A DNA stretch of 64,000 bases from Buchnera aphidicola str. Ak (Acyrthosiphon kondoi) (lineage in GTDB: Bacteria; Pseudomonadota; Gammaproteobacteria; Enterobacterales; Enterobacteriaceae): contig NC_017256.1 in assembly GCF_000225445.1 (NCBI RefSeq), positions 372,001 through 436,000 of the forward strand, given 5' to 3'. The notes below the pieces were generated by a model, which worked only from the letters and a program-made list of their open reading frames with translations, was not told the DNA's origin and did not search any database. Every line of letters starts with the position of its first letter. Within the stretch, counting starts at the first letter, position 1. Position numbers and translations under genes: made by a program. This document shows positions 30,475 to 40,437 of this stretch, in pieces.

Positions 30475-33342
30475 TCATTTTTTATGAGATATATTTGTTA
30501 ATATTTTTATTTTTTTAGATAATTTTACATTTATCTCATTTAATTTTAATAATTTATTTTTTTCCTGATTTACTATATGTTTTGGAGCATGATATAAAAA
30601 ATCTTTGTTGGAAATTTTATTTTTAACTTTCAATATATTAATTTGTATTTTTTTTTCTTCTTTTACTAATCTTTTTAATTCTATTTCTGTATCTACTAAT
30701 TTTAATATAGGGATTATAATTTCTGCTCCATCTATTATTTCTGTTATACATAAATCTTGATCATATTTTTTCAGTAGTATTGTAATACTATCTAAAAAAG
30801 ATATTTTTTTTATCAGAAAAATATTGTCTTTAATAATCTGTTTTTGTTGAGAAGTAATATTATACAAAAATAATGGTAATAATTTTTTAGAACTAATATT
30901 CATATGAATTCTAATATTTCTTAAAAATATAATTATTTTTTTTATCCAATTCATACTGAATAATATTGTTTCATCATATAAATGATGTTTATACTTTGGA
31001 AAAGCTTGCAACATAATTGTTTTTTCTTTAATATTTTTAATAATTTTTACACTCTGCCAAATAATTTCAGTAATAAAAGGGATAATAGGATGAGCTAATC
31101 TTAAAAGCAGTTCTAAAATATAAACTAAAACGTTTTTAGTACAATATACTTCTTGAAAAGAACCTATTTTAATAATTATTTTCACAAATTCTAAATACCA
31201 ATCACAAAATACATTCCAAATAAAATCATATAAAACATTAGCCGCAATATCAAAACGATACGCATCTAATGATTCACGATATAATTTTACTGTATTATTA
31301 AATTCTATTAGAATCCATTTATTTATTAATAACATATTATCTTTTATATCAAATACTGAAAAATTATGATTTTTTGTATTAATCAAAACAAACCGACTAG
31401 CATTCCAAAGTTTATTACAAAAATTACGATACCCTTTTAATCTATTCATATCCCATTTTATATCGCGTGTGCTAGATGCTAATGCAGAGAAAGTAAATCG
31501 TAATGCATCTGTACCAGTAGATTTAATACCTTCAGGAAATTGTTTAATAGTACGTTGAACAATTTTATTGAATAAATTCGGCTGTAATAAATTTTTTGTT
31601 CTTTTTTTAATCAGATCGCTTAAAGAAATTCCATCTATCATATCTAAAGGATCAATGACATTTCCTTTAGATTTGGACATTTTTTGTCCATCTTCATCTC
31701 GAATTAATCCTGTAATATAAATATTTCTAAAAGGTACTTGAGGATTATTATCTACATCTTTAACAAAATACATTGTTAACATAATCATTCTAGCAATCCA
31801 AAAAAAAATAATATCAAAACCGCTTACTAAAACATTAGTAGGATGAAATAGTTTTAGAAATGTAGTTTTTTTAGGCCATCCTAATGAAGAAAAAGTCCAT
31901 AATCCAGAAGAAAACCAAGTATCTAAAACATCATTTTCCTGTGTTAATGATATATTTTCTGATATAGAATATTTTTGACGTATTTCTTTTTCATTGTGTC
32001 CAACATAGACATTTTTTTTATTATCATACCATACTGGAATACGGTGTCCCCACCATAATTGACGAGAAATACACCAATCTTCGATATTGTTCATCCAAGA
32101 TGAATACATACTTTCATACTGCTCAGGTATGAATTTAATTTTTTTATCTTTTACAGCATTTAGAGCTACTTTAGCTAATTTTGATGTCTTTAAATACCAT
32201 TGATTTGTAAGTATTGGTTCAATAATAACACCACTTCTATCATTATAAGGAACAAGAATATTACAATCTTCAAACTTTTCTAAAAATCCTAATCTTTCAA
32301 TTTCCTTAACAATTTCAATTCGTGCAGAAGAAATATCTAAATTTTGAAATTGGAGTGGAATAGATGTATTGTATTTATCAGATTTTTCACCTTGATAATC
32401 ATAAACTTCAGAAATAGATTTAATTCGTCCATCAAAAGTAAAAATATTGATCATTGGTAATTTATGACGGATTGCTACTTTATAATCATTAAAATCATGT
32501 GCTGGAGTTATTTTTACACAACCAGTTCCTTTTTCTAAATCTGCGTATTTATCCCCGATAATAGGAATTATCCTATTAGTTAAAGGACACATAACAAATT
32601 TTCCAATACATTGATTATAATTATGATCTTCAGGATTTATAGCGATAGCTGTATCGCCTAATAAAGTTTCAGGTCTAGTTGTTGAAACTGTTAAATATTT
32701 TATTGTATTTTTTATAAAAACATCATTTTGAACAATTGGATATCGAATAAACCATTTTTTCCCCTTGATTAAACGATGCTCAACTTCTAAGTCTGAAATT
32801 ACAGTTTCTAATTTTGAATCCCAGTGTACTAATCTTTTCTTCTGATAAATTAAATTATTTTTATAAAATAAAATAAAAGCTTCTCTAACGGCAATAGAAA
32901 TATCAGGATCTAAAGTAAATTTTTCGTGTTCCCAATCAACAGATATACCTAAACGTCGCATTTGTTTTGTAATAATATTATTAGATTTATTTTTCCATAT
33001 CCAAATTTTCTTGATAAAATCATCTCGATTATAATCTTTTTTAGTTTTTTTTTCTTCTAAAAATATTTGTCGTTCAACTAAAATTTGTGTTGCTATTCCT
33101 GCATGATCTGTACCCACTTGCCAAAAGGTATTCTTTCCCTGCATTCTGTGGTAACGAATTAATATATCCATGATTGTTTGTTGAAATGCATGTCCCATAT
33201 GCAAACTTCCTGTAATATTAGGCGGCGGCATCATGATACAAAAAGTTGATTGTCTTAAATTATCAGGTTTAAAATACCCATTTTTTTCCCAAAAACTATA
33301 TAGAGATTCTTCAATATTTTTAGGATTATAAGTTTTTTCCAT
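30475..33342 (-). CDS. valS: Valyl-tRNA synthetase
   Basis: ValRS charges tRNA-Val. The 955-residue product (E. coli 951) has the class I motifs PPNITGSLHMGHAF (HIGH type, about 40-53) and GQKMSKSKGNVIDP (KMSKS, about 553-566), the editing-domain segment TTRPETLLGDTAIAINP, and a C-terminal coiled coil (about 885-950). The synthetic core is well conserved; residues after 700 are more Ile/Lys-rich. holC, which lies between pepA and valS in E. coli, is gone, leaving a 93-base spacer. Confidence 0.97.
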   Translation of the reverse strand: MEKTYNPKNIEESLYSFWEKNGYFKPDNLRQSTFCIMMPPPNITGSLHMGHAFQQTIMDILIRYHRMQGKNTFWQVGTDHAGIATQILVERQIFLEEKKTKKDYNRDDFIKKIWIWKNKSNNIITKQMRRLGISVDWEHEKFTLDPDISIAVREAFILFYKNNLIYQKKRLVHWDSKLETVISDLEVEHRLIKGKKWFIRYPIVQNDVFIKNTIKYLTVSTTRPETLLGDTAIAINPEDHNYNQCIGKFVMCPLTNRIIPIIGDKYADLEKGTGCVKITPAHDFNDYKVAIRHKLPMINIFTFDGRIKSISEVYDYQGEKSDKYNTSIPLQFQNLDISSARIEIVKEIERLGFLEKFEDCNILVPYNDRSGVIIEPILTNQWYLKTSKLAKVALNAVKDKKIKFIPEQYESMYSSWMNNIEDWCISRQLWWGHRIPVWYDNKKNVYVGHNEKEIRQKYSISENISLTQENDVLDTWFSSGLWTFSSLGWPKKTTFLKLFHPTNVLVSGFDIIFFWIARMIMLTMYFVKDVDNNPQVPFRNIYITGLIRDEDGQKMSKSKGNVIDPLDMIDGISLSDLIKKRTKNLLQPNLFNKIVQRTIKQFPEGIKSTGTDALRFTFSALASSTRDIKWDMNRLKGYRNFCNKLWNASRFVLINTKNHNFSVFDIKDNMLLINKWILIEFNNTVKLYRESLDAYRFDIAANVLYDFIWNVFCDWYLEFVKIIIKIGSFQEVYCTKNVLVYILELLLRLAHPIIPFITEIIWQSVKIIKNIKEKTIMLQAFPKYKHHLYDETILFSMNWIKKIIIFLRNIRIHMNISSKKLLPLFLYNITSQQKQIIKDNIFLIKKISFLDSITILLKKYDQDLCITEIIDGAEIIIPILKLVDTEIELKRLVKEEKKIQINILKVKNKISNKDFLYHAPKHIVNQEKNKLLKLNEINVKLSKKIKILTNISHKK

Positions 33343-33435
33343 TATATTTTGACTGTATTTTGATAAAAAGGCGATATTGCCATATTCTAGCGATAGTATT
33401 TCAATTAAAAATAAAATTATATTGATTTAATAGAT

Positions 33436-34944
33436 TTAAGAATAAATGTAATTTGACTGATTTAATAAAAATTGACATAATAGTTCAACAGGACGCCCTG
33501 TCGCTTCTGCATTTTTTTCATGTTTCCAAGCAGTTCCAGCAATATCTAAATGTGCCCAATTATACTTTTTTGTAAAATTAGAAAGAAAACAAGCTGCAGT
33601 TATAGCACCTGCTTTACTTTTTCCTATATTAGATAAATCAGCAATATTAGAACTTAATTCTTTTGTATGTTCTGATAATAATGGTAAAGACCATATTTTA
33701 TCATCTGTTTCTTGTGATGCGTGATGCAATTGATTAGCAAGATCTTTATTATTAGTAAAAAGACCACTGAATGACTCTCCTAATGCTGTGACACAAGCTC
33801 CAGTCAATGTAGCAATATCAATTACTATGTTTGGAGAAAAACGTTCTAAATATGTTAGTGAATCACATAAAACTAAACGACCTTCAGCATCAGTATTTAA
33901 TATTTCGACTGTTTGACCTGACATTGTAGTCAAAACATCTCCAGGTCTAAAAGAATTACTGCCTAGCATATTTTCGCAACCAGATAAAATTCCAATTATT
34001 GTTAAAGGTAACTGTAATTCGGCAGCCATAATTAAAATACCATATACTGCTGCAGCACCACACATATCATACTTCATTTCATGCATACGACATGCGGGTT
34101 TGATAGATATCCCTCCAGAATCAAAAGTCAAACCTTTTCCTACAAAAGCGATTGTTTTATTATGAAGAACATTATTTCCAGAATATTTTATTACAGACAT
34201 GAATGGTTTATTTTTTGCTCCGTCTCCAACTGCTATATAGGCATTCATTCCTAATTCTTTCATTTTTTTCATATCAATTACTTCTACTACAATATTATCT
34301 TTATATTTCTTAGCAAGTTTTTGAGCCTGATAAGATAAATATAGAGGATTGCAAACATTAGGTGGTAAATTACTTAAATTCTTTGAAGATGTGATTCCAT
34401 AATCAATTGCTAATGCATGTTTTAAAGATGTTTTTGCTATAAATAAATCATTTTTTTTTGAAATATTTAATATAATAGAATCTATCTTTACATTTTTTAT
34501 GTTTTTTGTATTTAAATTATTTATCTTAATAATTTCGTATAAAGATTCTTTTATAGAAAGAACCATTAATCTCACTATCCAATATATATTATTAATGTTT
34601 ACTTCAGAAAAAGCATAAATAACATTTTTTATAGAAAGTTTTTTTAATATTTTTGTAGTGTTTTTTAAGATTTCTTTAAAATTTGATTTATTTATTTCAT
34701 TCTTTTTTCCACAACCTACTAGTAATATTCTTTTTGAAGAGATTTCAGGGATTTTATACAACATAAGTGTTTCTCCTATTTTTCCCTGAATATCACCTAA
34801 TTTTATTAAAGAAGTTATATAACCATTACTACATTTATCTAAATAAACAGCAGAATCAGAAAGTTCACATAGATCAAAAATAGAAACTACTATACAATCA
34901 GTTTTTTCTTGATCTAAAATACAATTTTTTATAAAAAAATCCAT
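33436..34944 (-). CDS. pepA: Leucyl aminopeptidase PepA
   Basis: PepA is a hexameric M17 zinc/manganese aminopeptidase that also serves as a DNA-bending cofactor (Xer/ColE1 and carAB regulation) in E. coli. The 502-residue product (E. coli 503) has metal-binding and catalytic blocks FVGKGLTFDSGGISIKP (about 264-280), MKYDMCGAAAV and NTDAEGRLVLCDSL (about 350-363). The N-terminal third is weakly conserved. It precedes valS on the - strand as in E. coli and is divergent from argI. Confidence 0.96.
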   Translation of the reverse strand: MDFFIKNCILDQEKTDCIVVSIFDLCELSDSAVYLDKCSNGYITSLIKLGDIQGKIGETLMLYKIPEISSKRILLVGCGKKNEINKSNFKEILKNTTKILKKLSIKNVIYAFSEVNINNIYWIVRLMVLSIKESLYEIIKINNLNTKNIKNVKIDSIILNISKKNDLFIAKTSLKHALAIDYGITSSKNLSNLPPNVCNPLYLSYQAQKLAKKYKDNIVVEVIDMKKMKELGMNAYIAVGDGAKNKPFMSVIKYSGNNVLHNKTIAFVGKGLTFDSGGISIKPACRMHEMKYDMCGAAAVYGILIMAAELQLPLTIIGILSGCENMLGSNSFRPGDVLTTMSGQTVEILNTDAEGRLVLCDSLTYLERFSPNIVIDIATLTGACVTALGESFSGLFTNNKDLANQLHHASQETDDKIWSLPLLSEHTKELSSNIADLSNIGKSKAGAITAACFLSNFTKKYNWAHLDIAGTAWKHEKNAEATGRPVELLCQFLLNQSNYIYS

Positions 34945-35203
34945 GATATATTCTCTATTTTAAATAGAATTAATTAATTTAATAAATGATAATTGATATT
35001 ATTATGTTGATATAAATATAATAACGTTGTTTTTTATTCGTATTTCTATATATTAGAAAAAAGATTATTAAAAGTATAATATTTAGTTAATAAATAATTA
35101 TGATATTTTTAAATATAATATAAAATATTATATACTATATAAACACTTTTTCTTCAATTTCTACTAATTAAAAATATATTTTATCTTACAATGAGACTTT
35201 AAT

Positions 35204-36220
35204 ATGAATAATCTTTATCAACGTGATTTTTTAAGACTATTAGATTTTACTTATTTAGAATTAAAAAATATCATTATATTAGCGCAAAAATTAAAAAAAA
35301 ATAAGAAAAATAAAAAAGAAATCGCTCTTCTTAAGAAAAAAAATATCGCTTTAATTTTTGAAAAAGAATCGACTCGGACAAGATGCGCTTTTGAAGTCGC
35401 TGCATTTGATCAAGGAGCTAATGTTACATATCTTGGACCTGGTAGCACACATCTTGGAACAAAAGAGTCTATTGAAGATACTGCAAAAATACTCGGACGT
35501 TTATATGATGGTATTCAATATCGAGGGCATAATCATAGCACAATAGAAATATTAGCTAAACATTCAAAAGTGCCAGTATGGAATGGTTTAACTGAAAAAT
35601 TTCATCCTACACAGCTACTTGCTGATCTTCTTACTATAAAAGAAATTTTTCCAGAAAAAAAATTTCATCAAATTAAATGTGCTTATGTTGGTGATGCACA
35701 TAATAACATGGGAAATAGTTTATTAGAAGCTGCATTACTAGTTGGATTAGATTTACGTTTAGTTGCTCCTAAAGAGTGTTGGCCAGAAAAAGATCTATTT
35801 CATTTTTGTCAGGAACAAATAAAACAGAAAAAAGGAAGTATAACATGTACTGAAAATATTCATAAGGGAGTAAAGAATGTAGATTTTATCTATACTGATG
35901 TCTGGGTGTCTATGGGAGAACCCCAAGAAGCATGGGAAAAAAGGATTAAGTTATTAAGGTCTTATCAAGTAAATAGTTCTATGTTAGAAATGACTCATAA
36001 TCCAAAAGTAAAAGTGTTACATTGTCTACCAGCTCTACATGATCAAAAAACCTATATGGGCAAATCTATATTAAAAAAATATAATTTTAAAAATGGTATG
36101 GAAATAACAGATGATATTTTTCAAAAATACCAAGAAGTTATTTTTGAACAAGCAGAAAATCGATTGCATACTATAAAAGCTATTCTTATATCTAGTTTAT
36201 TAAATAAAATTACATTTTAA
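35204..36220 (+). CDS. argI: Ornithine carbamoyltransferase
   Basis: Transfers carbamoyl from carbamoyl phosphate to ornithine to give citrulline in arginine synthesis, an amino acid supplied to the aphid. The 338-residue product (E. coli 334) has [20 protein letters not shown] (carbamoyl-phosphate loop about 53-72), the [11 protein letters not shown] motif, [12 protein letters not shown], and the HCLPALHD ornithine/catalytic Cys motif. No ARG box is recognisable in the 259-base spacer. It lies directly before pyrB, the other carbamoyl-phosphate consumer. Confidence 0.96.
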   Translation: MNNLYQRDFLRLLDFTYLELKNIIILAQKLKKNKKNKKEIALLKKKNIALIFEKESTRTRCAFEVAAFDQGANVTYLGPGSTHLGTKESIEDTAKILGRLYDGIQYRGHNHSTIEILAKHSKVPVWNGLTEKFHPTQLLADLLTIKEIFPEKKFHQIKCAYVGDAHNNMGNSLLEAALLVGLDLRLVAPKECWPEKDLFHFCQEQIKQKKGSITCTENIHKGVKNVDFIYTDVWVSMGEPQEAWEKRIKLLRSYQVNSSMLEMTHNPKVKVLHCLPALHDQKTYMGKSILKKYNFKNGMEITDDIFQKYQEVIFEQAENRLHTIKAILISSLLNKITF

Positions 36221-36338
36221 AAATGATTGTAATACATAACATAGCTATTTATAAAAAAACTCAAGATTTTTTAGTTTCTTTATACTGTTGAAAAGCATTT
36301 CATATTATCTTTTCTGCAAAAATCAAGGAAAATAAAAT

Positions 36339-37274
36339 TTGAGAAATTCTCTATATCAAAAAAACATTATTTCAATTAATGATCTTCGACGTAACGAATT
36401 AGAATTAGTTTTAAATAAATCTGCAATGCTTAAAAAAAAACCACAACCTGATTTGTTAAAAAATAAAGTTATTGCTAGTTGTTTCTTCGAAGCATCAACT
36501 CGCACTCGCTTATCATTTGAAACTGCTATTTATCGATTAGGAGCTTCTATAGTAGGATTTTCTGATGGAAATAATATTTCTTTAGAAAAAAAAGGAGAAA
36601 CTTTAGCAGATACTATTTCAGTAATCAGTTCTTATGTAGATGCAATTATTATCCGACATCCTCAAGAAGGATCTGCGCGTTTAGCAGTAGAATTTTCTAA
36701 TAAAATACCAATATTCAACGCTGGAGATGGAGCAAATCAACATCCTACACAGACGCTTTTAGATTTATTCACTATACAAGAAACTCAAGACAGACTTACT
36801 CATTTAAATATAGCTATAGTCGGAGATCTTAAATATGGAAGAACAGTACATTCGTTAACACAAGCATTGGCTAAATTTAAAAATAATAAATTTTATTTTA
36901 TTTCACCTGATGCTTTAAAAATGCCAAATTATATTAATAACATGCTTGATAAAAAAGAAATCTCCTGGAACAGACATAAAAATATTGAAGAAATAATTTC
37001 TGAAATAGATATTCTTTATATGACTCGTATTCAAAAAGAAAGATTAGATTCTACTGAATATGCAAATGCAAAATCAAAGCTTGTATTACATGCTAAAATT
37101 TTAAAACATGCACGTAGTAATCTTAAAATACTACATCCTCTTCCTCGTATAGATGAAATAGATCGAGATGTTGACTATACACCTTATGCCTGGTATTTTA
37201 AACAAGCAGCAAACGGAATCTATGCACGTCAGGCAATCTTATCTTTAGTATTAATAGAAAAACACACTATATAA
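36339..37274 (+). CDS. pyrB: Aspartate carbamoyltransferase catalytic subunit (TTG start)
   Basis: PyrB commits carbamoyl phosphate to pyrimidine synthesis. The 311-residue product equals E. coli and has [20 protein letters not shown] (about 49-68), [20 protein letters not shown] and [11 protein letters not shown]. The start must be the TTG at 36339, with AAGGAA about 8 bases upstream, since the family N-terminus ([14 protein letters not shown]) starts right there. No pyrL leader peptide with a U-rich attenuator is visible in the 118-base gap after argI, so UTP-sensing attenuation seems lost. pyrI follows 4 bases later. Confidence 0.95.
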   Translation: MRNSLYQKNIISINDLRRNELELVLNKSAMLKKKPQPDLLKNKVIASCFFEASTRTRLSFETAIYRLGASIVGFSDGNNISLEKKGETLADTISVISSYVDAIIIRHPQEGSARLAVEFSNKIPIFNAGDGANQHPTQTLLDLFTIQETQDRLTHLNIAIVGDLKYGRTVHSLTQALAKFKNNKFYFISPDALKMPNYINNMLDKKEISWNRHKNIEEIISEIDILYMTRIQKERLDSTEYANAKSKLVLHAKILKHARSNLKILHPLPRIDEIDRDVDYTPYAWYFKQAANGIYARQAILSLVLIEKHTI

Positions 37275-37278
37275 AAAT

Positions 37279-37743
37279 ATGGAAATAAACAAACTTCAAG
37301 TAGAAGCCATTAAATCAGGTAGTGTCATTGATCATATTCCTGCACATATTGGTTTTAAATTATTATCTCTATTTAGATTTACTGAAACAGAAAAACGTAT
37401 TACTATAGGTTTAAATTTACCTTCTAAAAAATTAGGAAAAAAAGATATTATAAAAATTGAAAATACTTTTTTAAGTGATGATCAAATTAATCAATTAGCA
37501 ATTTACGCACCTCATGCTACCGTAAATTATATTGATGAATATAATCTAGTAGGAAAAGTTTTTCCAAATTTACCTGAAAAAATCGATAGAATTTTAATCT
37601 GTCCGAATAATAGTTGTGTTAGCAATCATAATCTTGTAACTTCTAGTTTTATTTTTAAACAAGATCAATTTTTTAATATGAACTTGAAATGTAAATATTG
37701 TGAAAAAGAATTTTCTAAAAATACAGTTTTATCATGCCAATAA
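37279..37743 (+). CDS. pyrI: Aspartate carbamoyltransferase regulatory subunit
   Basis: PyrI binds CTP/ATP and links catalytic trimers of aspartate transcarbamoylase. The 154-residue product (E. coli 153) has an N-terminal allosteric domain with [20 protein letters not shown] and a C-terminal zinc domain whose four Cys are visible: CPNNSC (about 109 and 114) and CKYC (about 138 and 141). It follows pyrB after 4 bases. Keeping the regulatory subunit shows that allosteric control survives even though attenuator-type control is not visible. Confidence 0.95.
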   Translation: MEINKLQVEAIKSGSVIDHIPAHIGFKLLSLFRFTETEKRITIGLNLPSKKLGKKDIIKIENTFLSDDQINQLAIYAPHATVNYIDEYNLVGKVFPNLPEKIDRILICPNNSCVSNHNLVTSSFIFKQDQFFNMNLKCKYCEKEFSKNTVLSCQ

Positions 37744-37788
37744 TTTTGGTAATATACATTAAGCTATTAAAAATATAAGCGATATTCT

Positions 37789-38175
37789 ATGAATTACATA
37801 ATAAATACTAAAGAAGCACCAAAACCTATCGGACCTTATTCACAAGCTATTGAAATCAATAACTTTATTATATTGTCAGGACAAATACCTATTGATGTCA
37901 TGTCTAATCATATACCAGAAAATATTGCTGAACAAACATATCTTGTATTAAAAAATATAAAGTCAATTTTAATTCATGCTAAATTTCAAGTATCAAATAT
38001 CATTAAAACTACAATTTTTACTACTAATCTAAAAAAAATTAATATTATCAATGAAATTTATACAAAATTTTTTATAGATAATAAATCAGAGTTCCCAACT
38101 AGATCCTGTGTTGAAGTTCAGGCACTACCTAAAAATGTAAAAATAGAAATTGAAGCAATAGCATTTAAAAAATGA
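37789..38175 (+). CDS. ridA: Enamine/imine deaminase RidA (YjgF)
   Basis: RidA hydrolyses reactive 2-aminoacrylate and related enamines formed by PLP enzymes. The 128-residue product has KPIGPYSQAIEINNFIILSG at the N-terminus, the catalytic Arg in PTRSCVEVQALPKNVKIEIE and the terminal EAIAF. It follows pyrI after 45 bases as in E. coli. In a symbiont making branched-chain amino acids, the enzyme would protect isoleucine synthesis; that is inference. Confidence 0.95.
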   Translation: MNYIINTKEAPKPIGPYSQAIEINNFIILSGQIPIDVMSNHIPENIAEQTYLVLKNIKSILIHAKFQVSNIIKTTIFTTNLKKINIINEIYTKFFIDNKSEFPTRSCVEVQALPKNVKIEIEAIAFKK

Positions 38176-38230
38176 TATGATAAAGCAAATTAAGCTATTA
38201 AAGTATTTGTGCTAAATAAAATATATTTAA

Positions 38231-38249
38231 TATGCCGCAAAGCGGCATA
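38231..38249. terminator. Hairpin between convergent ridA and deaD
   Basis: TATGCCGC (38231-38238) and GCGGCATA (38242-38249) form a perfect 8-bp, GC-rich stem with an AAA loop, 12 bases past the deaD stop. The tail on the - strand is TTAAATATATTTT and on the + strand AAAAACTAAAAA. A terminator for deaD is likely, though the U run is broken. Confidence 0.65.
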
Positions 38250-38260
38250 AAAACTAAAAA

Positions 38261-40063
38261 TTAAACATTTCTACGACGGGAAAAAGACGGTTTAAGTTCA
38301 TTTTTTTTAGACGTATGCGATTTATTTAAACTATTTTCAGAAATACGACGATTGCTATTTTTATCTCTATTAAACGTAGATCGATTCAATGTCTTAGTCT
38401 CATAATTTCTTGAATCTCTTAATAATTTCATATTAATTGGTTTATTTAAAATTCTAGTACGAATAAAGCTTTGTAATAAATCTTTAGATATTCCTTTAGG
38501 TAATTCAATTGTAGAATAAGAAGAAAAAAGTTTAATATTACCGATATTACGACTATGCATATTTCCTTCGTTAGCAATTGCTCCAACTATATGACGCACT
38601 TCAACTCCATCATTACGACCCACCTCAATACGATATAAATCAATATCTTTGTTATCACGACGTTCACGACGTGTCCGGATATTTCGAATATCTTCACGTC
38701 GACGATTATCTTTAAATGATAAATCTCGAGGTTGATGTTTTATTAAATCTGGTTTAATAATTAAAGAGCGTTCACCTTGAGCCATTTTTAATAGAGCAGC
38801 TGCTAAAGTTTTTATATCTAAATCATCTGTAGAATATAATTTATCTAATAAAGCACTATATTCATCTAAATCTCGACTTTCTAACTGTTGTTGTACTTTT
38901 TTTGCGAATTGTTCAAGACGTCTTTGACATAATAATTCTATTTTAGGCAATTGAACTTCTGGAATAGACTGTTTGATAGTACGCTCTATATTTCGTAATA
39001 AACGACGTTCACGATTTTCAACAAATAATAATGCCCGACCTGCCCGACCTGCCCGACCTGTTCGACCTATACGATGAACATAAGATTCTGAATCCATAGG
39101 AATATCATAATTAATAACGAAACTAATACGATCAACATCTAAACCACGTGCTGCAACATCTGTAGCAATTAAAATATCTAATCTACCATTTTTTAATCTT
39201 TCTAAAGTTTGTTCTCGTAATGCTTGATTCATATCTCCATTTAATGCTGCGCTATTATATCCATTACGCTCTAATGCTTCAGAAACTTCTAAAGTTGCAT
39301 TTTTAGTTCTAACAAAAATAATTGTCGCAGAAAAATCTTCCACTTCTAAAAAACGAATTAATGCATCAGTTTTCCGACCATAAACCATCCAATAACTTTG
39401 TTTAATATCTGGACGTGTCGTTATATTAGACTGTATTTTTATCTCTTGTGGATTTTTCATGAATCGTTTAGAAATACGACGAATTGCTTCTGGCATTGTA
39501 GCTGAAAACAATGCAGTTTGATGTTCTTTAGGAATTTGTGCCATGATTGTTTCGACATCTTCTATAAATCCCATTCGTAACATTTCATCTGCTTCATCTA
39601 AAACTAATCCATGTAAATTGGATAGATTAAGTGTCCCTCTTTTTAGATGATCTAATAACCGACCTGGAGTTCCTACAACAATTTGAGGTCCTTGTCGCAA
39701 TGCACGCAATTGAAGTTCATATCTTTGACCGCCATATAAGGGTAATACATGTATTCCAATCATATATTTAGAAAAATCTGAAAACGCTTCAGCTACTTGA
39801 ACCGCTAATTCTCTTGTAGGAGCTAATACCAATATTTGAGGAGCTTTCAAATTAATGTTAAGATTATGTAATAGTGGTAAAGAAAAAGCAGCTGTTTTAC
39901 CACTCCCAGTTTGTGCCATTCCTAATACATCACGTCCTTCTAAAAGTAAGGGAATACAAGATGCTTGAATAGGAGAAGGTTTAACATATCCCATTTCATT
40001 TAAAGATTGAATAATAAAAGGATTTAAACCAAGAAAAGAAAATGTGCTTTCAATATGAGTCAT
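38261..40063 (-). CDS. deaD: DEAD-box RNA helicase DeaD/CsdA
   Basis: Cold-shock helicase acting in 50S assembly and mRNA decay. The 600-residue product (E. coli 629) has the Q motif, [14 protein letters not shown] (motif I, about 47-60), VLDEADEML (II), FSATMP (III) and [15 protein letters not shown] (VI, about 330-344), then a dimerisation region and an Arg-rich C-terminus that resembles the RNA-binding CTD. At 39033-39059 the motif VI codons appear as a 9-base near-tandem repeat. Upstream, nlpI of E. coli is missing and a long leader is left. Beside RNase E and PNPase this gene could supply the helicase of a minimal degradosome. Confidence 0.95.
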   Translation of the reverse strand: MTHIESTFSFLGLNPFIIQSLNEMGYVKPSPIQASCIPLLLEGRDVLGMAQTGSGKTAAFSLPLLHNLNINLKAPQILVLAPTRELAVQVAEAFSDFSKYMIGIHVLPLYGGQRYELQLRALRQGPQIVVGTPGRLLDHLKRGTLNLSNLHGLVLDEADEMLRMGFIEDVETIMAQIPKEHQTALFSATMPEAIRRISKRFMKNPQEIKIQSNITTRPDIKQSYWMVYGRKTDALIRFLEVEDFSATIIFVRTKNATLEVSEALERNGYNSAALNGDMNQALREQTLERLKNGRLDILIATDVAARGLDVDRISFVINYDIPMDSESYVHRIGRTGRAGRAGRALLFVENRERRLLRNIERTIKQSIPEVQLPKIELLCQRRLEQFAKKVQQQLESRDLDEYSALLDKLYSTDDLDIKTLAAALLKMAQGERSLIIKPDLIKHQPRDLSFKDNRRREDIRNIRTRRERRDNKDIDLYRIEVGRNDGVEVRHIVGAIANEGNMHSRNIGNIKLFSSYSTIELPKGISKDLLQSFIRTRILNKPINMKLLRDSRNYETKTLNRSTFNRDKNSNRRISENSLNKSHTSKKNELKPSFSRRRNV

Positions 40064-40437
40064 GCAGTAGATATGCCTTTTAAGTTACAACGGCCAGTCT
40101 ACATAGCTCATTATGAAAATATGTATTTATTCTCATTGAAAAGTGTGAACCGGCTCAAATTAAATGATCTAAAAAATAGAATCATTGAATTTTTTAAGAA
40201 TCAATAATAATATTTATTAGTTATTGCCAATGATTTTTTAAATATCAAAAAAACAACATTAGCAACTTATTGAAGTTTATTTTTTAAAAAATTATATATC
40301 TGTAATTATATAATCATTATATCAAAATAAAATGAATTAAGTTTTATACTATTTTTATTTATATGGTACTATTTGAAAAGATATAAATCTATATTTTATT
40401 TAAAAAATATAAATAATATTAAACTAAAATAATTATA
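40064..40437 (-). other. Long deaD leader / lost nlpI spacer
   Basis: 374 bases between deaD and pnp, where E. coli has nlpI. No nlpI remnant is recognisable. The 100 bases nearest deaD contain unusually GC-rich islands for this genome, ACGGCCAGT (about 40089-40097) and GAACCGGCTC (about 40147-40156), while the rest is plain AT. This looks like a constrained 5' untranslated leader of deaD, in line with the long csdA leader of E. coli. Confidence 0.5.
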
